Below are positions 47,748 through 57,746 of a stretch of 64,000 nucleotides of DNA, piece after piece. Location of the stretch: positions 24,570-88,569 of the forward strand of contig NZ_LGIU01000097.1 of assembly GCF_001187915.1 (NCBI RefSeq), given 5' to 3'. Positions within the stretch are counted from its first letter, which is position 1. Each line of letters begins with the position of its first letter. The notes below the pieces were generated by a model, which was given only the letters and a program-made list of their open reading frames with translations, had not been told where the DNA came from and searched no databases. A program made the translations under genes and the position numbers. The DNA comes from Arthrobacter sp. RIT-PI-e. Its GTDB lineage: Bacteria; Actinomycetota; Actinomycetes; Actinomycetales; Micrococcaceae.

Positions 47748-49688
47748 ATGGGGAACCTCCGCCGCGCCACGACCGTCCTGACCACGGCAGTACTGGCGCT
47801 CACGCTCGCGGCCTGCACCGATGACCGGCCGACCGCCGAGGACGCCGCACGGACCCTCGCGGAGGGGCTGTCCCGGCTCGACGTCGGACGTTCCTCCTTC
47901 GGCTCCACCGAGTCCGCCGCGGTGACCGCGGAACTCGCCGGAATCACCGACGGGTTCGCGCCGGGGAGCCCGCAGGTCACGGTCGCGGGTGTCGAGGAGA
48001 CCGGCGACGACACCGCCACGGCCACCCTCGACTACACCTGGGACCTCGACGCCACCGACGCCGACTGGACCTACAGCACCACGGCGGCACTCACGCGCGT
48101 GGAGGACGCCTGGCAGGCGGACTGGTCCCCCGCACTGTTCGTCCCGGACCTGCTGCCCGGGGAGAAACTGACCCTGACCACGGTCCCGGCGGACCGCGGG
48201 GACATCACCGGTGCGGGCGGCGAGGTGATCGTGACCGAGCGGCCCGTCCTCCGGGTGGGCATCGACAAGACACTCCTGGCGGAACCCGAGCAGGCGGCGT
48301 CCGCGCGGAGCCTCGCGGAACTCCTGGACCTCGATCCCGCGGACTACGAACAGCAGGTGGCCGCCGCCGGGGCGGAGGCGTTCGTGGTGGGCCTCGTGCT
48401 CCGTGACGATCCGAGCCGCACCGTCACCGACGCGCAGATCGACGCGATCCCCGGAGCCCTGCGGCAGGCAGCCACCCTCGAGCTCGCCCCCACCCGCACC
48501 TTCGCCCGCGAACTCCTCGGGAACGTCGGCGAGGCCACGGAGGAACTCGTGGAGCAGTCCGACGGCGCCATCCGGGCGGGGCAGATCACGGGATTGAGCG
48601 GTCTGCAGCTGCAGCACGAGGCACTGCTCGCAGGCACCCCGGGGGTGACCGTCAGCGCTGCGCCGATCGAGGACCCTGCCGCCCCCGCCCAGCAGCTCTT
48701 CAGCACGGCACCGGTGGACGGCGAGGACCTCGCCCTCACACTCGACCCCCGGTTGCAGAGCCTCGGTGAGGAGGTGCTCGCGGAGGAGCCCTCCGCGTCG
48801 TCGATCGTGGCCCTCCGCCCCAGCACGGGCGAGATCCTCGTCGCCGCCAACGGCCCGGGCAGCGAAGGGCTCCAGACGGCGCTGCTGGGCCAGTACCCGC
48901 CCGGCTCCACGTTCAAGGTGGCCACGAGCCTGGCACTGCTGCGGGAGGGCTTCACCCCGCAGACCCCCACGCAGTGCACCGAGGAGGTGACCGTGGACGG
49001 ACGCCAGTTCAACAACGCGAGCACCTACCCCGAGCAGTTCGTCGGCACCATCCCGCTGCTGGAGACCTTCGCCCAGTCCTGCAACACGGGATTCATCTCG
49101 GCGCGGGAGAGCATCACGCAGGCCGAACTGGCCGCGGCCGCCGCCGATCTCGGCATCGGCGTCGAGGCCGGGATCGGCACGCCCGCCTTCTTCGGCTCGG
49201 TACCCGCGGACGCCGGGGAGACCTCGCACGCGGCCTCCATGATCGGTCAGGGGGAGGTTCTCGTCTCGCCGCTCTCCCTCGCCACCATGGCGGCCTCGGT
49301 GGGGGCCGGAGCCCGGGTCACCCCCACGCTCCTCTCCGACGCCGACCCCGCCACCAAGACCCCGGGTCCGACGGCGGATGCCGCACCGGGTGCTCCCGCC
49401 CCTGCACCGAGCGCCCTGACCGCCGGGGAGACCTCCACCCTGCGGACCCTCATGGCCGCCGTCGTCGAGCAGGGGGGTGCGCAGCTCCTGCAGGACGTGC
49501 CGGGTGAGCCGGTCCTGGCCAAGACCGGGACCGCGGAGTTCGGCGCCGAGACTCCCCCGCGCACCCACGCCTGGGTGGTGGCGCTGCAGGGGGACCTCGC
49601 CGTCGCGGTGTTCGTCGAGGAGGGTGAGCTCGGCTCCACCTCCGGCGGACCCCTGATGCAGGCGTTCCTCACGGGCGCCTCGTCCTAG
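47748..49688 (+). CDS. Penicillin-binding lipoprotein (PBP2 type with MecA-like N-terminal domain)
   Basis: A 646-residue protein with a signal peptide ending in the lipobox TLAAC. It has an NTF2-like MecA N-terminal domain (about 30-135), a dimerisation domain, and a transpeptidase domain with STFK (Ser near 387), SCN near 444 and KTGT near 591. Class B transpeptidase, acting outside the membrane on peptidoglycan. CATAAT (47735-47740) lies 7 nt before the ATG, so the transcript may be leaderless. The gene is divergent from clpB. Confidence 0.9.
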   Translation: MGNLRRATTVLTTAVLALTLAACTDDRPTAEDAARTLAEGLSRLDVGRSSFGSTESAAVTAELAGITDGFAPGSPQVTVAGVEETGDDTATATLDYTWDLDATDADWTYSTTAALTRVEDAWQADWSPALFVPDLLPGEKLTLTTVPADRGDITGAGGEVIVTERPVLRVGIDKTLLAEPEQAASARSLAELLDLDPADYEQQVAAAGAEAFVVGLVLRDDPSRTVTDAQIDAIPGALRQAATLELAPTRTFARELLGNVGEATEELVEQSDGAIRAGQITGLSGLQLQHEALLAGTPGVTVSAAPIEDPAAPAQQLFSTAPVDGEDLALTLDPRLQSLGEEVLAEEPSASSIVALRPSTGEILVAANGPGSEGLQTALLGQYPPGSTFKVATSLALLREGFTPQTPTQCTEEVTVDGRQFNNASTYPEQFVGTIPLLETFAQSCNTGFISARESITQAELAAAAADLGIGVEAGIGTPAFFGSVPADAGETSHAASMIGQGEVLVSPLSLATMAASVGAGARVTPTLLSDADPATKTPGPTADAAPGAPAPAPSALTAGETSTLRTLMAAVVEQGGAQLLQDVPGEPVLAKTGTAEFGAETPPRTHAWVVALQGDLAVAVFVEEGELGSTSGGPLMQAFLTGASS

Positions 49689-49768
49689 CCACATACTGTC
49701 CGGAGTCATCCACATCGAGGGATCGGGGGATCCACTCACCGCACTGCTCGCAGTACCTTGATCATGCC

Positions 49769-49794
49769 CCGGGCGGGAACACGTCCCCGCCCGG
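49769..49794 (+). terminator. Terminator after the PBP gene
   Basis: CCGGGCGGG and CCCGCCCGG form a 9-bp stem with an 8-nt loop, followed by ATTTCT. Confidence 0.7.
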
Positions 49795-49824
49795 ATTTCT
49801 CGAAGACCGTTGAAAGGGTCGTCA

Positions 49825-51315
49825 GTGGATCTCACGTTCATCCCGCTCATCATCGGCGCGGTGGTGGTGCTCGTCATCATCGGCGCCGTCATCGTCCTCG
49901 CCCGGATGGCACTGCACATCGCCAGCCCGGACCAGGCGCTCATCATCTCCTCGAAGGACAGCAAGGGCCAGCCGGATCCGGACAGCCAGCGCGTGGTCTT
50001 CGGCCGTATCTTCATCAACCCGTTCGCGCAGCGCGCCTACCCGCTGTCCCTGGCGTCCCGCCAGGTGTCACTGCGCATCGAGGGCATCTCGAAGAACGGC
50101 ATCAAGCTCCACCTGACCGGGGTGGCCCAGGTCAAGGTGGGCGGTGACGCCGACGCCGTGCGCAAGGCGGCCCAGCGTTTCCTCAACCAGCAGGACGCCA
50201 TCGACCACTACACGCAGGAGACGCTCTCCGGTTCACTGCGCTCCATCGTGGGTACCCTGACCGTGGAGTCGATCATCCGCGACCGCGCCACCTTCGCCAA
50301 GAGCGTGAAGGAGGAGGCCGAGCACTCCATGCACAACCAGGGCCTGGAGATCGACACCTTCCAGATCCAGTCGGTCGACGACGACTCCGGGTACCTGAGG
50401 AACCTCGGCCGCCCCGAGGCCGCGTCCGCGGAGCGCAACGCGAAGATCGCCGAGGCCCGCTCGGTGCAGGAGTCGGAGCAGGCCCGCGCCGTCTCGGACG
50501 AGCAGGTGGCCCTCGCGCAGCAGCAGCTCACCATCCGTCGCGCGGAGCTCAAGGAGGAGGCCGACGCCCGTCAGGCACGCGCCGACGCCGCCGGGCCCCT
50601 CGCCAAGGCCGAGCAGCAGGAACAGGTCATCGTGCGCGAGCAGCAGGTCGCCCTGCGCCGCGCGGAACTGCGCGAGCGCGAACTCGACACCGAGGTCCGC
50701 AAGCCGGCCGACGCCGACAAGTACCGCCTCATCCAGCAGGCCGACGCCAAGCTCGAGGAGCGTCGCCGTGCTTCGGAGGCCACCGAGATCGAGGCGCGCG
50801 TGGACCTCGCCAAGCGGAAGCTCAGTGCGGAGGGTGACCGGGTGGCCGCCGAGGCGGACGCCGCCGCCAACACCGCCCGCGGTAACGCCGAGGCCGCGAT
50901 CAACGAGGCCAAGGGACGTGCCGAGGCATCCGTCATCGCGTCCCGCGGTGCAGCCGAGGCCGAGTCCGCCGAGGCCCGGGGCAAGGCGGAGGCCGCCGGT
51001 ATCGCCGCGCAGGCCGAGGCCTACGAGAAGTTCAACCAGGCCGCCATCCTCTCGAAGGTCCTCGAGGTGCTCCCGGCCATGGCACGCGAGATCGCGGCTC
51101 CGATGTCCGCGATCGACACCATGACCGTGGTGTCCAACGACGGCGCGAGCCAGCTCAGCAAGAACGTCTCGAGCGGTGTCCAGCAGACCACCCAGATGGT
51201 CAAGGACACCACCGGGCTCGACATCATCGGCCTCGTCGGTGATCTGCTGAAGAATGCGGACAAGCCGCGCGGGAACGGCCCCACCGGCCCGCCGGTGCCC
51301 TCGGACGGCGAGTAG
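49825..51315 (+). CDS. Flotillin-like SPFH protein
   Basis: A 496-residue protein anchored by one N-terminal hydrophobic hairpin (about 4-30), followed by an SPFH/band 7 domain (about 35-180) and a long Ala/Glu/Arg/Lys-rich coiled coil (about 190-400) with the EA-rich repeats typical of flotillin. The C-terminus is Gly/Pro-rich. By family it organises membrane microdomains. GTG at 49825 preceded by AAAGGG; an in-frame TTG at 49810 is less likely. Confidence 0.9.
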   Translation: MDLTFIPLIIGAVVVLVIIGAVIVLARMALHIASPDQALIISSKDSKGQPDPDSQRVVFGRIFINPFAQRAYPLSLASRQVSLRIEGISKNGIKLHLTGVAQVKVGGDADAVRKAAQRFLNQQDAIDHYTQETLSGSLRSIVGTLTVESIIRDRATFAKSVKEEAEHSMHNQGLEIDTFQIQSVDDDSGYLRNLGRPEAASAERNAKIAEARSVQESEQARAVSDEQVALAQQQLTIRRAELKEEADARQARADAAGPLAKAEQQEQVIVREQQVALRRAELRERELDTEVRKPADADKYRLIQQADAKLEERRRASEATEIEARVDLAKRKLSAEGDRVAAEADAAANTARGNAEAAINEAKGRAEASVIASRGAAEAESAEARGKAEAAGIAAQAEAYEKFNQAAILSKVLEVLPAMAREIAAPMSAIDTMTVVSNDGASQLSKNVSSGVQQTTQMVKDTTGLDIIGLVGDLLKNADKPRGNGPTGPPVPSDGE

Positions 51316-51458
51316 CACTCCCTGTCCGAGGCGGGGCCCCGGGGGCCCCTCCGGCGGCGCCCCCCCTGGGTACGGCGTCCCCACCCGGGGCCGCCGTACC
51401 CCCGCAGTCCCGTCCGACGACGCCCGCAGCCCCCGTGACGAGGGAGATGGTCTCCGTG

Positions 51459-51827
51459 ACCCATCCGGTCCAGCAACCCCGCTTCCGTCCGTCCCGGCTC
51501 CCGGAGGGCATCGTCCTCGTGGAGTGGGCGCCGCGGATCCGGTTCACGGACGAGGACGCCGCCGCCGTCATGTCCTACGTGCGCGGCCTCGACGCCCGTC
51601 CGCTGCCGATGCTCGTCCGTCCGCAGGGCATGCTCACCATCTCGCGCGGCGCGCTCGACGCCTTCGCCGGCACCCGCTGGGTCTCGGCCATGGCCGTGAC
51701 CGGCCGATCGCTCATCGACGGGTTCCTCCTCGGGATCTACCACGAGGTGTACCGTCCGCGCTTCCCGGTCCGTCATTTCGACGAGGAGTCCAGGGCGATC
51801 AGGTGGCTGCGGGCCCAGGACCGCTGA
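51459..51827 (+). CDS. Small STAS/SpoIIAA-like protein
   Basis: About 122 residues: LPEGIVLVEWAPRIRFTDEDAAAV, then PLPMLVRPQGMLTISRGALDAF and RWVSAMAVTGRSLIDGFLLG. The alternation resembles STAS-like SpoIIAA folds found in actinobacteria. Start uncertain among GTG 51435, ATG 51447 and GTG 51459; GGGAG 9 nt upstream favours the last. No regulatory partner is adjacent. Confidence 0.65.
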   Translation, partial: THPVQQPRFRPSRLPEGIVLVEWAPRIRFTDEDAAAVMSYVRGLDARPLPMLVRPQGMLTISRGALDAFAGTRWVSAMAVTGRSLIDGFLLGIYHEVYRPRFPVRHFDEESRAIRWLRAQDR

Positions 51828-51929
51828 CAGCCGGGCCCTGACGACCGACCGACCGGCCCCACCACCGGCGGGGACAGGACGGCCCGGAACCGTGCGAGGG
51901 TGCAGTGGACGATCGTGGAGCGGTGGTCC

Positions 51930-52328
51930 TCAGCGGTAGGTGGGCAGATAGGTCCCCGAGGGGACGATCACCTTCCCGAGCGGCGCCAGGGACACGGGGA
52001 TCAGCTTGAGGTTCGCGATCCCCAGGGGGATGCCGATGATGCTGACGAACATCGGGACGGCCGTGAGCACGTGGCCGATGGCGATCCAGATGCCGGCCAC
52101 GAGCAGCCAGATCACGTTCCCCACCGCGGAGATCCCGCTCACCCGCCCGCCCCGGTGCACCACCATCTGACCGAACGGCCAGAGCGCGTAGACGCCGATC
52201 CTGAACGAGGCGATGCCGAACGGGATGGTCACGATCAGCACGCAGCAGATGACGCCTGCCGCGAAGTAGCCGAGCGCGAGCCAGATCCCACCGAAGAGCA
52301 GCCAGATCACATTCAGGATTGCGTTCAT
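51930..52328 (-). CDS. yccF: YccF-domain inner membrane protein
   Basis: A 132-residue protein with two copies of the YccF domain, each with NVIWLL plus G-G/A-IW and IPxGIAxxxI; four hydrophobic segments in total. Ends in a short tail PSGTYLPTYR. Widely conserved, function unknown. ATG at 52328. Confidence 0.92.
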   Translation of the reverse strand: MNAILNVIWLLFGGIWLALGYFAAGVICCVLIVTIPFGIASFRIGVYALWPFGQMVVHRGGRVSGISAVGNVIWLLVAGIWIAIGHVLTAVPMFVSIIGIPLGIANLKLIPVSLAPLGKVIVPSGTYLPTYR

Positions 52329-52460
52329 GGGCCCATTGTCCCGCACCCCGCGTCCCACCGCACCGGGATCGACGTGGATGCGGCGCCTGATGGCGAGCTT
52401 GCACCGGGATCAGGAGCGGGATCGAGGCCGTGAGCGGGACGCCGGACATGTCCCGGATGC

Positions 52461-52500
52461 GGCACGGGCCCCCTCCCCGGGGGGGGAGGGGGCCCGTGCC
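52461..52500. terminator. Strong terminator after the helicase gene
   Basis: GGCACGGGCCCCCTCCCC and GGGGAGGGGGCCCGTGCC form an 18-bp perfect stem with a GGGG loop, just past the DEAD-box gene stop (minus strand). Confidence 0.8.
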
Positions 52501-52512
52501 GAACCGGGGGTG

Positions 52513-54186
52513 CTAGCGGGAGCGGCGGTCGTTCGACGCCGGTGCGCTGGCCCTGCGGGAACCGCCCGAGGAGCGGCGTGCCCCTCCCTCGGCGCGGGGG
52601 GCCGAGGAGGAGGTGTGGACCCGCTGGCTACCGCCGGCGGCCGGGCCACCGGCGGAGCGGCGTGTGCCGTCACTTGCACGCTGTCCGGATGCGGGGCGAC
52701 GGCTGCGCGTGCTGGTCTCCGACGAGGTGCGCGGTTCCGCGGAACGGCCTCCCGCGCTCCCCGAGCGGGGGGCGTCCGAGCCGAAGCGGGGGGCCTGCGG
52801 CTGGTCCTTGCGGCGCTCCGACCGGTTGCCCTGCGCCGCCTGCGGTTCAGCGGCGACGCGTCCGCGCCCGCCCCGTCCGCCGCGCCCTCCGGCGGACGGC
52901 GACGCCGTCCCCCGTCGCGCACGCTTGCGCTCGGCGTTGGCACCGGTGGAGGAACCGGCACCGCGGGCGCTCTCGCGGGAGGCGAGGAGCGCGGCGCGGG
53001 TGCGGGGGTCGATCTTGTCGGCCAGCTCACCGGTCAGCGAGAGCACCAGGGGCGAGGTGGCCTTCACGTTCTCGAACGCGACGTCTACGCCGGCGGCCTT
53101 CATCAGCTTCTGGACCTCGGACTTCTGCTCGGGCAGGGTGATCGTGACCACCGTTCCCGAGGAACCCGCGCGCGCCGTGCGGCCTGAGCGGTGGAGGTAG
53201 GCTTTGTGCTCGGTGGGCGGGTCCACGTGCACCACGAGCTCGACGTCGTCCACGTGGACACCGCGGGCGGCGACGTCGGTGGCCACGAGGACGCGGACGT
53301 CACCCGAGGAGAACTCCGCGAGGTTCCGGTCACGGGCGTTCTGCGACAGGTTGCCGTGGAGGTCCACCGCGGGGATCCCGGCGTCGGTCAGGGTCTTCGC
53401 GAGCTTGCGGGCGTGGTGCTTGGTCCGCATGAACAGCAGGCGGCGCCCGGTGCCCGAGGCCAGCTGCACGATCAGCTGCTTCTTCTGGGTCTGGTCGCCG
53501 ATCAGCAGCACGTGGTGCTCCATGGTGGTCACCGCGGCCTGCGGGTCGTCCACCGAGTGGGTCACCGGGTTGGTCATGTAGCGGTTGACCACCTTGTCCA
53601 CGCCGTTGTCCAGCGTGGCGGAGAACAGCAGGCGCTGACCGTCGGCCGGGGTGGTGTCCAGCAGCTTCTTGACCACGGGCAGGAACCCGAGGTCCGCCAT
53701 GTGGTCCGCCTCGTCGAGGATGGTGATCTCCACGGACTCGAGGGTGATGAGCTTCTGGCGCATCAGGTCCTCGAGGCGCCCGGGGCAGGCGATGACGATG
53801 TCCACGCCCGCGCGCAGCGCCTTCTCCTGGCGCTGCTGGGACACACCGCCGTAGATCACCGTGGTGTTGAGCCCCAGTTCCTTGGCCAGCGGCTCCACCG
53901 TGGCGTTGATCTGGGTGGCCAGCTCGCGGGTGGGAGCGAGCACGAGGGCCAGGGGGCGGCCCGGCTTGCGGCGGTAGGCCGCTTCCTGCTCGGACAGGCG
54001 CGCCACCATGGGCAGCGCGAACGCCAGGGTCTTGCCGGAGCCGGTACGGCCACGGCCGAGCACGTCGCGCCCGGCGAGGGAATCGGGCAGGGACTTCACC
54101 TGGATGGGGAAGGGTTCGGCGATACCCTGCGCGGCGAGGTTCTCGACCAGCGCCTTGGGCACACCGAGGGCGGCAAAAGTAGTCAT
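52513..54186 (-). CDS. DEAD-box RNA helicase
   Basis: A 557-residue ATP-dependent RNA helicase. Q motif (FAALGVPKALVENL), motif I RGRTGSGKT, PTRELA, DEADHMAD, SAT, and HRSGRTARAG. The C-terminal ~170 residues are basic, Arg/Gly/Ser-rich, as in RNA-binding tails of RhlE/DeaD relatives. ATG at 54186. A 337-bp region to the next gene probably holds a long 5' leader, common for cold-induced helicases. Confidence 0.93.
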   Translation of the reverse strand: MTTFAALGVPKALVENLAAQGIAEPFPIQVKSLPDSLAGRDVLGRGRTGSGKTLAFALPMVARLSEQEAAYRRKPGRPLALVLAPTRELATQINATVEPLAKELGLNTTVIYGGVSQQRQEKALRAGVDIVIACPGRLEDLMRQKLITLESVEITILDEADHMADLGFLPVVKKLLDTTPADGQRLLFSATLDNGVDKVVNRYMTNPVTHSVDDPQAAVTTMEHHVLLIGDQTQKKQLIVQLASGTGRRLLFMRTKHHARKLAKTLTDAGIPAVDLHGNLSQNARDRNLAEFSSGDVRVLVATDVAARGVHVDDVELVVHVDPPTEHKAYLHRSGRTARAGSSGTVVTITLPEQKSEVQKLMKAAGVDVAFENVKATSPLVLSLTGELADKIDPRTRAALLASRESARGAGSSTGANAERKRARRGTASPSAGGRGGRGGRGRVAAEPQAAQGNRSERRKDQPQAPRFGSDAPRSGSAGGRSAEPRTSSETSTRSRRPASGQRASDGTRRSAGGPAAGGSQRVHTSSSAPRAEGGARRSSGGSRRASAPASNDRRSR

Positions 54187-54523
54187 GTAGTTAGCACGAA
54201 CTTTCTTCTCATTGTCCCCGGCACCGGTCGGCACGGGGGTTCGCCGAAGAAAAGTCACACAGTGTCCTCCGCGCTCACGCTTCGAGCTGGTGCGGGACAA
54301 AAGGATGCGTTCATCGACGCAGGCTGCGCGGTTCAACTGACGGACGGGGTCCGTGGTGCGCAGGCAAGTCCGGTCAGTTTATCAGCAGCGTCGCGGGATG
54401 ACCGCATCGCGAGCGCGCCCGCGGGTCCTCCTGGCCACGCGGTACACCCGGGGATAGCGTCGAGGAGGGCCCGCGCGCACGCGCAACCGGGTCACCGTTC
54501 CCACGAGCAGGAAGGATGCCGCC
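54187..54523 (-). other. Divergent intergenic region with probable long helicase leader
   Basis: 337 bp between the helicase and esterase starts. The part next to the helicase is less GC-rich (stretches such as ACTTTCTTCTCATTG) than the genes around it, which fits an untranslated leader. No riboswitch or known RNA family is recognised. Confidence 0.4.
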
Positions 54524-55519
54524 ATGGCGAAGCTGGACCTACGGACGCAGGTGATCGGGAGGGTGCTGGGCCGGGTGTCGCTGACGGACAGGAGCGACGA
54601 GGAGGTCCTCGCCGCCCAGCAGCGCGTCATCGGCCACAACCCGGTGATCGATCTGCTGCTCGGTGGTGTGGCCCCGCGCGTGGAGGTCGACGACGACACC
54701 GCCGCCGGGTCCGCCGGGCGAGTCCCCGTACGGAGGTACCGCCCCGCGGACGCCTCCGGCACGCTGCCGCTGGTGGTCCTGCTGCACGGCGGCGGCTGGG
54801 CCACCGGATCGCTCGACACCTACGACTGGCTGGCCAGCACCATCGCCGCCGAGGCACACGCCGTCGTCGTCTCCGTGGCCTACGGTCTCGCTCCCACCCA
54901 CCGCTGGCCGGTCGCGGCCGAGGACTGCTACGCGGCGCTCGCGGACCTGGTGGACCGCGCCCCGGAATGGGGGGCCGACGGCGGGAACGTCGCGGTGGTG
55001 GGGGACAGCGCGGGCGGCAACCTGGCGGCTGTGGTGACCCTGATGGCGCGGGATCGTTCCGGGCCGCCGATCGCGTTCCAGGGGTTGATCTACCCGTCCA
55101 CGGACCTGACCTCCACGGGTGGCTCCATGGACGAGAACGCGCACGCCCCGATCCTGACCAAACGTGACGCCATCGCCTTCCGCGACCGCTACGCCCCCGA
55201 TCCCGCGGACCATTCCCACCCCTACGCCTCCCCCCTGCTGGCACCTGATCACCGGGGCCTGCCGACGGCGCTGATCCAGGTCGCCGAGCACGATCCCCTC
55301 CGCGACGACGGGCTCCGCTACGCCGATGCGCTCCGGGCCGCGGGCGTGGAGGTGCGCCTGACCACCTACGTGGGCATGCCGCACGGGTTCCTCGCCTTCC
55401 CGCGCCTCTTCCGCAGCGCCCCGCAGGCCATCGGGGAGCTGTGTGCGGAGCTCCGCCTGCACCTCGGCGCCGACGCCTCGGTGGCGGCTAGCGCCGTACC
55501 CGGTGGAGCGGGCCGGTAG
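54524..55519 (+). CDS. Alpha/beta-hydrolase, hormone-sensitive lipase family esterase
   Basis: A 331-residue esterase. LLHGGGWATG is the oxyanion HGGG motif; GDSAGG has the nucleophile Ser; HDPLRDDG supplies the Asp and GMPHGF the His. A normal length for family IV esterases. It starts divergently from the helicase; the trmB-like gene follows 11 nt later. Confidence 0.9.
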   Translation: MAKLDLRTQVIGRVLGRVSLTDRSDEEVLAAQQRVIGHNPVIDLLLGGVAPRVEVDDDTAAGSAGRVPVRRYRPADASGTLPLVVLLHGGGWATGSLDTYDWLASTIAAEAHAVVVSVAYGLAPTHRWPVAAEDCYAALADLVDRAPEWGADGGNVAVVGDSAGGNLAAVVTLMARDRSGPPIAFQGLIYPSTDLTSTGGSMDENAHAPILTKRDAIAFRDRYAPDPADHSHPYASPLLAPDHRGLPTALIQVAEHDPLRDDGLRYADALRAAGVEVRLTTYVGMPHGFLAFPRLFRSAPQAIGELCAELRLHLGADASVAASAVPGGAGR

Positions 55520-55530
55520 CCTTGGGGGTG

Positions 55531-56409
55531 ATGGATTCCCCCGCAGAAACCCCCGACCAGCCGTTCCGCAGCCACCCCGTCTCCTTCGTCCGGCGGGGTT
55601 CGCGCCTCCAGGGCCGGCGTCGTGAGGCCTGGGACGACCTCGCGGAGCAGTTCCTCGTCGCGGTGCCCCGCGTGGCGGACGCCGACACCTCCGTGGCCCC
55701 CGGTTTCGTGCTCGACGTCGATGCCGCCTTCGGCCGGTCCGCGCCCCTGGTGATCGAGGTGGGCTCCGGTCTCGGGGAGGCCGTCACCCACGCCGCCGAG
55801 CTCGAACCGGACCGCAACCACCTGGCCCTCGAGGTGTACCGGCCGGGTCTGGCCCAGACCATGCTGCGGATCAGCCAGCGGGGCCTCACCAACGTGCGGG
55901 TGGCCCAGGTGGATGCCGCCGCGGCCTTCGCGGGGATGATCCCGGCGTCGTCCGTGGCCGAGCTCCGGACCTTCTTCCCCGACCCCTGGCACAAGGTGCG
56001 CCACCACAAGCGCCGCCTGGTCAAGGAGGACTACGTGGAGCTCGCCGCCCGCGTACTCGCCCCCGGCGGGATCTTCCGGCTGGCCACCGACTGGTCCAGC
56101 TACGCGGTGCAGATGCGCACCGTGATCGGAGCGAGCGGGTACTTCGAGAACCTGCACGACGGCGAGCGCACGGGTGCGGACAGCCCGCTCACCCAGGTGT
56201 GGGAGAGCGGTGTGGAGTCCGTGGTGGGCGGTGCCCCCGTGCGCGAGGGCAAGGACCCGGTGAGCACGGGCAACACCGGGGTCAACGAGGGCGTCGACAC
56301 GCTCGGCGGCTGGGCGCCCCGCTTCGAGGGCCGGCCCCTCACGAGCTTCGAGAACAAGGCGCTGACCGCCGGCCGGATGGTCTTCGACCTCGGCTACCGT
56401 CGCCGCTGA
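55531..56409 (+). CDS. trmB: tRNA (guanine-N7-)-methyltransferase
   Basis: A 292-residue S-adenosylmethionine-dependent enzyme forming m7G46 in tRNA. VIEVGSGLGEAVTHAA is the SAM loop; TFFPDPWHKVRHHKRRL is the diagnostic TrmB motif. An insertion near 225-265 (GTNTGVNEG-like region) is present before TSFENKAL. TAGCCT at 55517-55522, inside the end of the esterase gene, suggests a leaderless start at ATG 55531 or GTG 55528. Confidence 0.93.
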   Translation: MDSPAETPDQPFRSHPVSFVRRGSRLQGRRREAWDDLAEQFLVAVPRVADADTSVAPGFVLDVDAAFGRSAPLVIEVGSGLGEAVTHAAELEPDRNHLALEVYRPGLAQTMLRISQRGLTNVRVAQVDAAAAFAGMIPASSVAELRTFFPDPWHKVRHHKRRLVKEDYVELAARVLAPGGIFRLATDWSSYAVQMRTVIGASGYFENLHDGERTGADSPLTQVWESGVESVVGGAPVREGKDPVSTGNTGVNEGVDTLGGWAPRFEGRPLTSFENKALTAGRMVFDLGYRRR

Positions 56410-56477
56410 GAGCCGCCCGCCGTGTCCCGGGTGAGCCTGCCCCTGCGCCGTCGGAGCTGCCGGGCACTCCTCCCCCG

Positions 56478-57701
56478 ATGAGCACCGGCACATGGTCCGG
56501 GCACGAGAGGGGATCCCCGGCATACCGGCGGATCCTCCTCGCCCTCCTGTGCGCCGGCGTGGCCACGTTCGCCCAGCTCTACTCCTTCCAGGGCGTGCTC
56601 ACCGGGCTGGCGTCCGAGTTCCGGGTGTCCCCCGCGGACGCCGCACTGACCATCTCCGCCGCGACCCTCGGCCTGGCGCTCGCCGTGCTCCCGTGGTCCG
56701 CCGTGGCCGACCGCGTGGGACGCCGGCGCACCATGGCGTGGGCCATCGGGGCCGCCGTCGTGCTCGGGTTCCTGGCCGCGTTCGCGCCCTCCTTCGGCGT
56801 GCTGATCACCCTCAGGTTCCTCGAGGGCGTGGCGCTCGGCGGCGTCCCCGGCACGGCGCTCGTGTACCTGCACGAGGAGGTCCGGGAGCTGCACGCCGCG
56901 GTGGCCGCAGGGACCTACATCGCGGGGACCACGCTCGGCGGGTTGAGCGGGCGCCTGGTGGCCGGGCCGCTCGGGGACCTGCTGGGGTGGCGGGCCGGGG
57001 TGCTGTCCGTGAGCGTCATGGCGGCCGCCGCGGCCATCGCGTTCCTGGTGCTCGCACCGCGACCTCGCGGATTCTCCCCCGGCGTCCCCGGCGGCCCGTC
57101 GCTGGCCTCCCGTGTGGCGCTCAACCTGCGCTCCCCCCGGCTGCTGGCCGTCTACGCCCAGGGGTTCCTGCTCATGGGCGGCTTCGTGGCGGTCTACAAC
57201 TACCTGGGGTTCCACCTCGAGAGCCCGCCGTTCCTGCTGCCCGCGGCCCTGGTGAGCCTGTTGTTCCTCGCCTACCTCGCCGGCACGGTGCCCTCGCGGG
57301 TGGCCGGCGGCCTGACGGTGCGGTTCGGGCGCCTGCCGGTGCTCCTCGCTGCGGCCCCCGTGTCCCTGGCCGGCCTCGCGCTGACCCTCGCGGGCTCGTT
57401 GCCCCTCGTGGTGCTCGGACTGGTCGTCTTCACCGGCGGGTTCTTCGCCTCCCACTCCGTGGCGTCCGGGTGGACACCGCTGCTCTCGGGCACGGGCCGC
57501 GCCCAGGCGTCCGGCCTGTACAACTTCGCCTACTACGCCGGGTCCAGCGTGCTCGGCTGGGTGGGCGGGCTGTGCTTCGGACGCTTCGACTGGCCCGGCG
57601 TCGTGATCCTCACCGGCGCCCTGGTGGTGCTCTCCGGCACGATCGCCGTCGTGGCCCTGCGGGGAGCGCCCGGGGGCACGGCACCGCACCGCCCTACATG
57701 A
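56478..57701 (+). CDS. MFS transporter, YnfM-like
   Basis: A 407-residue membrane protein with 12 hydrophobic segments. The MFS loop WSAVADRVGRRRTM is clear, as is LRFLEGVALGGVPGTAL of drug-type exporters. Resembles the arabinose-efflux/YnfM group. The substrate is unknown. Begins 68 nt after trmB. Confidence 0.87.
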   Translation: MSTGTWSGHERGSPAYRRILLALLCAGVATFAQLYSFQGVLTGLASEFRVSPADAALTISAATLGLALAVLPWSAVADRVGRRRTMAWAIGAAVVLGFLAAFAPSFGVLITLRFLEGVALGGVPGTALVYLHEEVRELHAAVAAGTYIAGTTLGGLSGRLVAGPLGDLLGWRAGVLSVSVMAAAAAIAFLVLAPRPRGFSPGVPGGPSLASRVALNLRSPRLLAVYAQGFLLMGGFVAVYNYLGFHLESPPFLLPAALVSLLFLAYLAGTVPSRVAGGLTVRFGRLPVLLAAAPVSLAGLALTLAGSLPLVVLGLVVFTGGFFASHSVASGWTPLLSGTGRAQASGLYNFAYYAGSSVLGWVGGLCFGRFDWPGVVILTGALVVLSGTIAVVALRGAPGGTAPHRPT

Positions 57702-57746
57702 GCTGCGGGCAGCCTGATGCGGTGTGGACGCCGCGCAGATCCGCCG

